A stretch of DNA of 64,000 nucleotides from Pelagomonas calceolata (taxonomy: Eukaryota > Sar > Pelagophyceae > Pelagomonadales > Pelagomonadaceae). Below, piece by piece: positions 43,385-52,500 of the stretch. Both the position numbers and the translations under genes were made by a program. Numbering within the stretch: the first letter of the stretch is position 1; the number at the start of each line of letters is the position of its first letter. The notes under the pieces are model-generated. The model did not search any database and was not told the DNA's origin. It worked only from the letters and a program-made list of their open reading frames with translations. The stretch spans positions 3,534,001-3,598,000 of the forward strand of contig CAKKNE010000001.1 of assembly GCA_918797485.1 (NCBI GenBank). Direction: 5' to 3'.

Positions 43385-43927
43385 GATGGTCCTGACTGCC
43401 TTTTCGCGTTGCGTGGGGCAGAGGCTGCCTCTGTTTGTCGCTCTGTTGCGAGAGCTCCTGGGATTTCAGGATTTTTTATTGTTTTTTATTCCGCCGCACC
43501 CGCACTCAAATGCGGAACGTCTAACGCCAACAGATAACGTTAACGGCTCTCGAGGACATCTTCTGGACGCGGCGCGGCGCTCTGCCACGATGCAAATTTG
43601 CCCCCGAGGTCTCGCGCCGCCGGCGGCACGCGGGCTCCGGAGCGCCGCGTATATTGATTGACTGCGTTGCAAACGAAGCATTTTGACGCTTGCGCGCACC
43701 AGTGCGCCGGACGGGAGCCTGAGCAGCGACCGAGACCCAAAAAGCATTTCAGCAGGGCAGCCCTACAAGCTTGCGCACGGCTCATACGGCCGCTGCCCCG
43801 GACCGCACGCGCGCGGCGACGGACGAGCGGAGACCGTAGCACGCCGCACGCCCTCGACGCGGCTGCCCGAGCAGCGGACGTCGCTACCGCGGCACGCGGC
43901 ATCGACGCGGCCGCCCAAAGCGCCAAC
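43385..43927. other. Bidirectional promoter region of WWE/lectin gene and BBS2
   Basis: This 543-bp gap is AT-rich near 43465-43500. It ends in the 150-bp block shared with the region upstream of the giant gene. An inverted-looking AACGCCAACAGATAACGTTA at about 43521 may be a very degenerate relative of the palindromic motif. An open frame runs through from 43658 into BBS2 but is not conserved-looking. Confidence 0.5.
43773..43922 (+). repeat. Dispersed 5'-flank repeat, copy A
   Basis: This block starts GCGCACGGCTCATACGGCCG and runs to the BBS2 ATG. It is about 85 percent identical by eye to 49362-49494 upstream of the giant gene, including ACCGTAGCAC, CTCGACGCGGCTGCC and GAGCAGCGGACGTCGC. 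It is either a duplicated promoter/5' leader or a short dispersed element. Confidence 0.8.
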
Positions 43928-46270
43928 ATGGAGGTCTCCTACAAAGTAAGACTAGAAAAGCAGCTCGAGGCCGGCTTGTGCGCCGTCGGCCGCTTCGATG
44001 GGAACCACCCGGCCGTCGCGTGCGCGGCGGGCGCGTGCGGGCAAGTGCTCCTGTACGACCCGCATGATGAACTGCAGGTCACGACCACATCTGGAGCGCC
44101 TCCATTAAGAACGCTGAACTTCAACAAGACCATCACGGCGCTGGATGCCGGGCCTCTAGATCCGGCGCGGACGCGAGCCCAGGCCAAAACTACTAGAGGT
44201 GTCACGCCCGACGAGAACGACGACAAGGTCGTACGCGACGTGCTGCTCGTCGGTCTTGGGAGTGCGTTGATGGTCTACGACGTCGATCTCAACTCCGACA
44301 TCTTCTACCGGGAGTGCCCGGACGGGGTCTTCTCGTGTAGATTTTGTACCTTACAAGGTACTGAGCAGCCCTTAGCTGTTGTGGGAGGCAACTGCAGTGT
44401 AGTAGGCTTCGGCTGGCAGGGCACGGAGTTGTTTTGGAACGTGGCCGGCGACGACGTGCGATGTGTCGCTCCATGCGAGGGCGACCTGTTAGTCGGTAGC
44501 GACGATTATGAAATAAGAATCTTCCGCAAGGAGGAGTCCATTTACGAAATCTCGGAAGCGGACAAGGTCGTCGCGTTGTGTTCGCTGGGCAAAAGGGGCC
44601 GGTTTGCCTTTGGATTAGCCAATGGTACTGTGGGGGTCTACAAGAATAACGAAAGGCGGTGGCGCGTCAAATCCAAAAACGCTTTAGTGGCGCTGCTAGC
44701 CACGCAGACTAGGGACGTGGCTGCCGGCTGGTCGTCGGGTGCCGTGACGTTACGTTCAGCATCGAACGGCCAAGTTTTGTACCGGGACACGTTCGACGCT
44801 CCCCTTTGCAGTTTGGTCTGTGCGGACCTCAAGCTGAGCGGCTCTGTGCAATTGATCGCCGTCGGTGTCGATCTGTGTGGAAATCAACCAGTGTGTCGGG
44901 TGCAAAGTCATTTCTCGGCGATGGCGTGGCTGCGCTGGCTCCGTCGAGCGGTGGGGAACCGACACCGCCACGCCATCGAGCAGGCGTCGCGTCGATGGCG
45001 TGGAGGACAACGCGATGATTCAGCACGAACGCGCCGTAAATTTGATTTCCGCACAGGTGTCGACGGGGAAGTCCGCGGGTATCTACCGGCGGTCGTGGAG
45101 CGGGACACGTCGAAAGCCGAGGACGATCTGAGGCGGAAGCGGGAGATCGAGCAACTCCAGGCGGAGAAAAGGCGACTTGTTGGTGAACTGAGAGCGCTCG
45201 AGGACCAGCCTCAGACACCGTCTGACGATGCGCAGGGCATTCCTGGTGATACGCAGATTTCTTTGGACGTGGCGGCGCCCGTACATGGAGGCGGTTTCGA
45301 GCTTATAGTAGCCACGTCCAATGAGACGTACGTCGTCGGCGCCGTCGTGTTAGATACTGATGGTGGCCTGTTCGACGGCGAGACGTTGTCCTGTGCACCT
45401 GCCAGACCGACGGACAAGCTCGGGATCATTGTACGACCCAAAAAAAACTTCCCGGCCTCCCTCAAGTTACAAATCCACGTCGCCGCGCGGCCGATGTCGA
45501 CCTCGATACATGTGTATGAGGTCGATTATAAATTACCGAAGTTCTGCCGCTTCTACCGCGTCGCTGAAGAAGTCGCACAGCCTTCCAGTTGGGTCAAATT
45601 CGACGTCCCTACGAACGTGCAAAGGGTCGCGCAGTACCTCACGCAAGCATTTGTATCCACAGAAGCTGTGGAAACTGAAGATAATCAAGTCAAGGCGTAC
45701 TACGTCGGTTTGGATGGCTCACCGCTACGGGTCGAAGCTACAAAGGATACAACTGGAACGCAGGTCCGCGTCTCGACGAACGACCTGGCCACGGCGGCCG
45801 AGGTCGTCCAGGACATCTCGACAGCATTAGATGTTCATGAGCTCGAGAGCGAGGCGTCGTTTCCGGATGAGTCGAGAAGACTCAAAGAAACTTTAGAGAA
45901 AGTATCGACGCATAATAGCATCCGAGTTCGGTTGACGGCGGAGATGGCCGACGGAAGTTCACGGGTCAAGGCCTTAGTACTCAAAGCGGAGGACGCGCGA
46001 CTCATGGCGGACATGCCGCGCATGATGCGGAACTACGACGAATTGATGCGCGTGAACGAGGGGCTCATCGCCGAGTACAATAAGCGGGCGACGAACCACG
46101 AAGCTTTATTAGCTGCGTTGAAGCAGGTGAACCAGGTCGTGCAGCGGGCCTCGCAATTACGAGTTGGTAAAGCCAAAGCGAGGGTCGTCGCGGACGCGAG
46201 AAGGGCGATCAAGAAGGGCGACGCGGCGGCGCTGCTGTCGTTGATCGCCACGGGGCGGACCGGGGGTTAA
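43928..46270 (+). CDS. BBS2: BBS2, BBSome subunit (2 exons)
   Basis: The exons are 43928-44864 and 45057-46270, giving 716 aa, the normal family length. It aligns by eye with human BBS2 along its length: AVGRFDGNHPAVA, NSDIFYRECPDGV, PLAVVGGNCSVVGFGWQG, LFWNVAGDDV, LLVGSDDYEIRIFRKEE, FAFGLANGTVGVY, RWRVKSKN and, across the splice junction, VQLIAVGVDGEVRGYLP. The N-terminal beta-propeller, coiled coil (LRRKREIEQLQAEKRRLVGE), GAE-like domain and C-terminal helical part are all present. BBS2 forms the BBSome core with BBS7 and BBS9 and carries membrane cargo in cilia. Unspliced, the introner would insert 64 codons. The upstream open extension to 43658 is repeat sequence and is excluded. Confidence 0.96.
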   Translation: MEVSYKVRLEKQLEAGLCAVGRFDGNHPAVACAAGACGQVLLYDPHDELQVTTTSGAPPLRTLNFNKTITALDAGPLDPARTRAQAKTTRGVTPDENDDKVVRDVLLVGLGSALMVYDVDLNSDIFYRECPDGVFSCRFCTLQGTEQPLAVVGGNCSVVGFGWQGTELFWNVAGDDVRCVAPCEGDLLVGSDDYEIRIFRKEESIYEISEADKVVALCSLGKRGRFAFGLANGTVGVYKNNERRWRVKSKNALVALLATQTRDVAAGWSSGAVTLRSASNGQVLYRDTFDAPLCSLVCADLKLSGSVQLIAVGVDLCGNQPVCRVQSHFSAMAWLRWLRRAVGNRHRHAIEQASRRWRGGQRDDSARTRRKFDFRTGVDGEVRGYLPAVVERDTSKAEDDLRRKREIEQLQAEKRRLVGELRALEDQPQTPSDDAQGIPGDTQISLDVAAPVHGGGFELIVATSNETYVVGAVVLDTDGGLFDGETLSCAPARPTDKLGIIVRPKKNFPASLKLQIHVAARPMSTSIHVYEVDYKLPKFCRFYRVAEEVAQPSSWVKFDVPTNVQRVAQYLTQAFVSTEAVETEDNQVKAYYVGLDGSPLRVEATKDTTGTQVRVSTNDLATAAEVVQDISTALDVHELESEASFPDESRRLKETLEKVSTHNSIRVRLTAEMADGSSRVKALVLKAEDARLMADMPRMMRNYDELMRVNEGLIAEYNKRATNHEALLAALKQVNQVVQRASQLRVGKAKARVVADARRAIKKGDAAALLSLIATGRTGG
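44873..45056 (+). mobile_element. Introner element in BBS2
   Basis: This 184-bp element begins CTGTGTGGAAATCAACC and ends TTTGATTTCCGCACAG. The flanks GTGTCGAT (44865-44872) and GTGTCGAC (45057-45064) are an 8-bp target duplication with one mismatch. The intron is 44865-45056: donor GT from the duplication, acceptor CAG from the element. It is 192 bp long, in-frame and free of stops. The two CCACGCCATCGA/TCGATGGCGTGG blocks form an internal inverted repeat. Confidence 0.93.
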
Positions 46271-46686
46271 AGATTACGTTGTGGGTTTTTCTGTTGCTTT
46301 GCTAGGACTAGTGGGCCTGGGGACACCGCGCGTCGCCGATTCGTCGGCGGCGTGCCGCGCCTTTCATAGCAGCATCATACTGCCCTCAAAGCAGAGCCGC
46401 CTCGGCAGAACCCCCCGAACAAATTATTCTATCTGTTACGGTGTTAGGCTCGTGGGTATTTTCTAGTGTCTTACAGGACGCTAGTTCAAACAAATTGCCT
46501 GAAATTGGTTTTTGGCTCGTGCCGCGGGTTTAGAATCGTGTGCACTCCCTCGCGAGCCGCGCGACCTTCGCTGGACTGCCGCCGACGCCATCTTGGCTTC
46601 TGCGCTGCAAGACCTGGCAGCCACCGCGCAGCAGCACAAATCGACCTCGCTCTGGGATCTAGGGCGCAGGACACGACGGAAATCAA
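46271..46686. other. Intergenic region upstream of the EF-hand gene
   Basis: This 416-bp gap between two plus-strand genes contains a strong motif copy at 46463-46484. The rest shows no recognisable coding or RNA feature. Confidence 0.5.
46463..46484 (+). promoter_or_regulatory. CTAG palindrome motif upstream of EF-hand gene
   Basis: CTAGTGTCTTACAGG followed by ACGCTAG is nearly identical to the copy at 12939-12960 and lies 203 bp upstream of the ATG. Confidence 0.6.
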
Positions 46687-49104
46687 ATGGCCCACTCCGT
46701 AGGAGAAGTCGTCGAAGTCCTCGACGCGAGCAGCGGCTGGCTCCCCGCGAGAGTATTGCGGAGGCACGAGGACGGCGCCTACGACGTGAGCGTGAACCTC
46801 GACGAGACGATCCACCTCGGCGACGCGGCCGCCTGCCTGTCACTACTGTGCGCGGGCGACCAAGAATCGAAGATCCGAGCGGCGCTCGGTTTTTACCTTG
46901 ACCCGTCGAAGACGTCACTCACACTACCGGCGCTACGAGCTTACCTCACGTCCATCTTCAAGGTCGTCTTCGAGGCCCGGAACTTCTCGGATGAGGAACG
47001 TACAAAGAAGCCGTCTCCCCGGTCAACGGGAGACGCGACCGCTCGTCGCTGCTTCGAAGACCACGGCCTGACGGAAAATGAATCCATACACGTGGACGAC
47101 TTCGTGCAGTGGTACATCGATACTTTGTCTGGTAAAAGTACGACTGAGGAGGAGGAAGAGGACTGGACGGCGGAGGCCATCGTCGAAGCCGCCTTCAAGC
47201 CTACCGATGCGGAACAAGCGTTCGCGTACCTCGCGCAGTACCGCGATTCCAGAAATCAGGTCTCTAGACAAGCCTTCGCGGAGGCGATCCGGGGCATGCT
47301 CTCCACGGAACCCTCAGCATCGTTGACGAGCGCCACGGATGCTCTTTTTGACGCGTTCGACAGCGACGGCAACGGTAGTATCGATTTTGCTGAATTAGGT
47401 GCGGGTTTATCGGTATTGTGTGGCGGCGACGCGGAGCAGCGCGTGCGACTAGCTTTTTCATTATTTGATTTAGATGGGGACGGGACCATATCACCTCGGG
47501 AGATGACCCGTTATTTAGGTGCGGTGTTTCGCGTCGCGTTCGCGCCTGTGTGGAAATCAAATTTCGGGCGCCCCACGATGGCGTGGAGGCTCACGAAGGT
47601 CCACGCGATAACCTAACTCACTGGTTGATTTCCACGCAGGTTCGCGCGCGACGAGACGCTCCGAGCGAGAGTGGCCGCAACACCGGAAGAGCTCGCCGAC
47701 GCGACGGCGAAGCAGGCCTTCGCGCTGTGCGACACGAACCGAGACGGAAGGTTAGATTATCGAGAATTTAGGAGGTGGTACCTTACGCAGAATGGGGAGC
47801 AGGATTCGCAAGTCGTCGAGGCGCAGGACGCCATTGCCGCTCTACAGAACCGATTGCGCGGTTTGGACCCGCGGCAGGTGTTCCGGCAACTGGGGGCCTA
47901 CGCGAACGGCGAAGGAAGACTCACCAGAGCTCGCTTCGCGCGGGCCTTCGCGGAACTTTTTGGAGACGCTCCGGAATCGGATGCGAAGGCCGTGCTGAAC
48001 GCTGCTTTTGATCTCTTTGACGACAATAACGACGGTCTCGTGGACGGTGCTGAGCTCGCTGCAGGATTGGGTAGCTTGTGCGGTGGGCGGCACGACGTGA
48101 AAGTGAGGCTATGTTTTGATCTATTTGATGCGGACAACGACGGCTATCTGGACGAATGGGAGGTGAGGAGATACCTACGGTCAGTCTATCGCACCGCGCC
48201 GGGCCAAGATTTGATGGACGAAGACGGCGAGCGCGTGCGGCCGGAGGACTTGGCCGCGGCGACGGCCTCGACCATCATCCGGGAGGCGGACAGCGATGGG
48301 GATGGTCGCGTCTCGTTCGACGAGTTCGCGCGGTGGATCGCGTCCGATAGCGTCGAGGAGGAGTCAGACTCTTCAGAGGCGACCACGGAAGAGGCCATCA
48401 CCACGGAGGCCCTGTACGGCGAGTCCGAAGAAGATGATGATACCGATGCGGCCGCGTCCCAGGAAAGAAGTTCACCTAGGTACCAAACGGTTGACCCGGC
48501 GCCTCCGCCGGGCGCGGCTGCGGCGGTCCATGAGCTCCGGGAAGCTCGAGCTTTACTCAATCTGGACCACTTCTCGTTGGACGAGTTGGTGGAAGTTGTG
48601 GTGGAGGCGGCGCCGCGAGGTGGTTTAAGTGCGGAGGCCTTTGCCAAGGTCTGTCGGAGACTCGCGACGTTGGGGGGCAACGGCCGCGGCGACCAGGACA
48701 CGAGGAACGCCGCCGCGCGTTTATCTCGACGCATTTTCGCGGCGTTCGACGCCCAGGAGACGGACGACGTCGACTTCGTGGAGGTCGCCGCGGGCTTGGC
48801 CGTACTCGCGCCGGCGTCAATGGACGACAAGATCGAGGCGGCCTTCGCGTTGTACGACGTGACGAGAGGCGGCGTGGCCTTCGAGGAACTGCGGGGCTAC
48901 CTCCTGGCGGTCTACCGCGTCCTGCGGGCTTGTTCCGCCTCGCTCGCACTCCGCATCCACCAGGCCGGCGGGCCCCTGAAGCTCGCGGACGACACGGCGG
49001 CGGCGTGCTTCCGGTCGAGAAGATTAGGAGACGACGCGCCGCTCGACGTCCAGCTCTTCAAGGAGTTCGTCTGCGAGGGCATCTCGGCCGCCTACGAGCT
49101 CTGA
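46687..49104 (+). CDS. Multi-EF-hand calcium-binding protein with N-terminal Tudor-like module (2 exons)
   Basis: The exons are 46687-47537 and 47640-49104, giving 771 aa. Six good EF-hand loops are seen: DSDGNGSIDFAE, DLDGDGTISPRE, DTNRDGRLDYRE, DDNNDGLVDGAE, DADNDGYLDEWE and DSDGDGRVSFDE, grouped as pairs. Further helix-loop-helix copies without complete loops lie at both ends (DAQETDDVDFVE near the C-terminus). The first 45 residues (VGEVVEVLDASSGWLPARVL, RRHEDGAYDVSV) look like the Tudor-like barrel of the neighbouring giant gene. The introner splits exon 1 VAF from ARDETL, and splicing keeps the frame. It is probably a calcium sensor or buffer; the partner is unknown. A very acidic linker (ESEEDDDTDAAASQE) separates the halves. 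Confidence 0.88.
47546..47639 (+). mobile_element. Introner element with perfect target duplication in the EF-hand gene
   Basis: This 94-bp element begins CTGTGTGGAAATCAA and ends TTGATTTCCACGCAG. The flanks at 47538-47545 and 47640-47647 are both GTTCGCGC. The intron 47538-47639 (102 bp) uses GT of the duplication and CAG of the element. It holds only one CGATGGCGTGGAGG half of the internal repeat, so it is a short form. It contains an in-frame stop if unspliced. Confidence 0.93.
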
Positions 49105-49547
49105 CCCCTTTTTCCCCCCACCCCCCGCTCGACTAAAACTCGGATCCCTACTAGTCGTCGTGAATCGTCGTCGTTCGTGAAGAGAGAGAGTCCCTTATTG
49201 TGGAAGGGGCGGAAACCCGCACGAAAACGTGCCGAAACGCCCATGCTTGACGCGACCGTCTCGGTACCTCTCCGACGGGAGCCCGCAGCGATCTTAGTGG
49301 GCTCGAGCGTGTTGGGGGGGTAGGGGGTCCAGCCAACTGGCAGGCAGCAGCGGTTGTGAACGCGCACGGCTCATACGGCCGCTAGCCCGGACTGCAGGCG
49401 CACGGCGACCGACGAGCGGTACCGTAGCACACAGCACGCCATCGACGCGGCTGCCTGAGCAGCGGACGTCGCACCGCGCGGCTGCCCAAAGCACCAGTGG
49501 CTGCCCAAGCACAGCGGAGGACCGCGTTGCTGCCAAAAAGCACCACC
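49105..49547. other. Intergenic region upstream of the giant gene
   Basis: This 443-bp stretch has C/G homopolymer-like runs (49108-49130, 49313-49327), then the shared repeat copy B, then tandem GCTGCCCAAAGCACCA-like words up to the ATG. No palindromic motif was found. Confidence 0.5.
49362..49494 (+). repeat. Dispersed 5'-flank repeat, copy B
   Basis: This block starts GCGCACGGCTCATACGGCCG like copy A at 43773, and is about 85 percent identical over 130-150 bp, with one 11-bp and a few 1-2 bp gaps. It ends about 50 bp upstream of the giant gene's ATG. It includes CACGCCATCGACGCGGC, a partial introner core. Confidence 0.8.
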
Positions 49548-52500
49548 ATGGGCCCGACGCGCACGACGACGCGAGGACAAACGCTGACGCGCGGCGTCGA
49601 GGACAAGGCCGCCGATATCCTGGCGCTTGCCCGCTCGCTCGTGCACGAAAACGACGCGACATTAGGACGGAGCCAGTCGACGCTGCGCAAGACGATGAGG
49701 AAAACACAGACGCAGCGCGCCTCCACCACAAGCCCCACCTCGAAGCTGCGCACGACGCGCTGGAAGAGCCGGACCATGCAACAACTCGCTTCTGGCAAAA
49801 GACCGGAGCTCGATTTTGGTGCATCTAAAGACGAATTGGCAAACTTTGACAACGACGGCCAGTTGATGTCCATCAAGGACCACTGCGCCGTGCCGCCGCC
49901 GGAACCGCGTAAGCCGATAATAGAGCCGCCGACGGACGTCGAGGCGCTACGTCGAGACTACGACGCGCGCTTCTCCGGTTTACATGCCTACGGTCCCACC
50001 GGCGCCACACGTTTGGAGGAGCTCGTGGAGGCCGCTTTAGCCGCGTCCGAACGAGCGGTAGCCGCCTACAAGGCCGAGAAGCGGGCCGCGCACCGGTCTT
50101 CGTCACAGATCGTGCCGCGCGCGACGACCTGCGCCGCTTTACTGGCGTCGTCGGGCCGCGTGCACGTCGCATGTGCCGTCCGGTCGAACACGGACGCAGC
50201 TCTAAGTGTGAGTGCGGAAAGAGCAGTGGTGCTACGAGCGGTCGCGGACGGAGATCGCAAGTTCATTGGACTGGTCGTCGCGGACGCGAACTCCGAGGAG
50301 CTGCCCGTGCCCGACGGTGCTGCCCGGCAAGTTTTAGCGGAGTACGGCGACTTCCCCGTCTACCTCGTCAATAGGGATTTGCGCGCGCGGCGCGTGACGA
50401 CGCACGAGCTCTTTCCCTTGCGGGTCAAGGCGGGGCACGCGAACGCCAACGCGCCTCTGGCGACGACGCTGCCGGCGACGGCCGGCGAGGCCTTAGACGA
50501 CGCGTTAACGGGCCACGTCGCCAAAGCTGTCAGAGACACCGCGGCGCGCGAGGTGCTTACCGGCCGCCACGGCTCTCCTTCAGCTTCGCCGAAGCGCAAA
50601 TCGCGGCGGCGCTCAAAGTCTTCAGATTCTGATTCTAGCTCTTCTCCGAAGCGCAAGTCGCGACGAGATTCGGACTCCGACAGCTCGCCGGAACGATCGA
50701 GACGACGCCGATCTGCTTCGTCGGACTCCGACGTATCCAGAGAAGAGGACTCGGGCTCGGACATCGAAGCAACCGACAAGCCGGCGGACCCGCGGGCCTG
50801 GACGGTGGACGACGTCGCGGCGTTCGTCCTCGAGACCACGAAACAACCAGCACATGCCGCGACGTTCAAGAGGGCCAAGGTCAACGGCGCCTTGCTCATG
50901 CGCATCGACGCGCAGGATTTGGAAGAAACATTAAAAATCGACAAGGCCCTGGATCGACGGCGGTTGTGCACGGCCCTCGACAAACTTAGGAGAAGTACCC
51001 ACTCCAAAAACGCGCGGAGGCACGATGCTGGACTCAAAGGTGATAAACAGGCTCGGAAGGAGCTCGACGGCTACATCGACACGCTAGACCGAGACCGGGT
51101 GAGGTGCGTCGCGAGGCTCAAGGTGGCCTTCGACGCGCAAGCACCTCAAAAAGAAGGTGTAGATGAAAACGATAGGGCATTGGATTCCGAGCAGCTCCAT
51201 CGAGCATTCAAGTCGCTGCGGCGCGACCTCAACGCGCCCCACGTCCGCGAGTGGTTCGACGACCTGAACGACAAGGCGCTGACGTTCCTCGATTTTGTTG
51301 ACGCGTACGTGGCCCTCTTTGCGTCGGAAGATCCGGACCTGAAACTGTCGCACGGCGCGGCGAAGGCCTTGGGGGACCGGGTCAAGGTCCTCGCGTCGGG
51401 CCACGTCCAACTAAGCAAGGAGAAAGAGCCAGAGAAGAGTAAGCCGAAGAAGACGGAGATCGCTGATGCTCTGAAAAAAACAAAGAAGCGGTCGTCCTCC
51501 GCATCTTCATCTGATAGTGAGGACGACGGCAAGGTCTGGAAGCCCAAGGGCGACGCCCAGGCGGCCGCGCGCGCGGCCGACGAGACGCTCGGCAGCGTGC
51601 GGTGCTGACCCAGCGTCTGTTGCCGAACCTTTCTGAACTTCAGGCTGCGTCGACGGCGTCGTCGCGATCTCGCCTCGTGGGTGTGTACGGAGACAGTTCC
51701 GCGATTGTATATGTTCCACACAGGCGCCTCGCGGAACTGAAGCAGAAATTCGACCGCTTCGCCGTCGACGATTTGTTGACCGGCGCCGAGGCCCTCCAAG
51801 CCCTCACGGAGCTCGGCTGTACCATTCCTCGACGTGCTGCGGCGGCCTACTTTCGGGAACGGGGCGCGCAGGGCGGGCCGTCGCGCGACGTGAGCTTCTT
51901 CGAGTTCTTAAGGGCGTTTGCTGCTTTGGAGCTTGAGGACGAGCCGTTGTCGCGAGGTAGATCTAGGTCGCGGTCGTCGGGCTCGGACTCGTCGCGCGAG
52001 CGCCTCGACCGCAAGGTGAACAAGGCGGCGCGGCGCACGCGCGACAAGAGGGTCGAGGCCGCGAAGGAGACGGCTAGACGGTCGCGGCGCGCCATCGGCC
52101 GGGCCCGCGACGACAGCTCGTCGTCGCGGTCGCGATCGCGGTCTCCCAAGAAGCGGCGGGGCCGCTTCCGGCGCGGCGACGCCGTCGAGGCCCGTTTTGA
52201 TGGAGAGGGCGACTACGAGGGCGCCAAGGTGTCCAAGGTCCATGATGACAAGACCTACGATTTGACCTTTGATGACGGGCGGAAGCTGCGCCGCGTCAAG
52301 GAGCGGAAGATCCGGAGCCTGGACTCGGGCAGCGAGGACGATCGTAGAAAGCGTAGAAAGGACAAGGGTAGTGATGACGACGACCGCCGGCGCAAGGAGC
52401 GGAAGCGCTACGAGCGGCGGGACTCGTCGGACGATGAAGAATCATTCCGGGAGGGGGACAAGGTCGACGCTAAAATCGGCGGCAGGTCGCGGCGCCCCGG

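Noticed and set aside
43658-43927. Upstream extension of BBS2 by 90 codons
   Set aside because: The stretch is the 5'-flank repeat shared with 49362-49494, and BBS2 orthologues begin at the MEVSYKVRLEKQ position.
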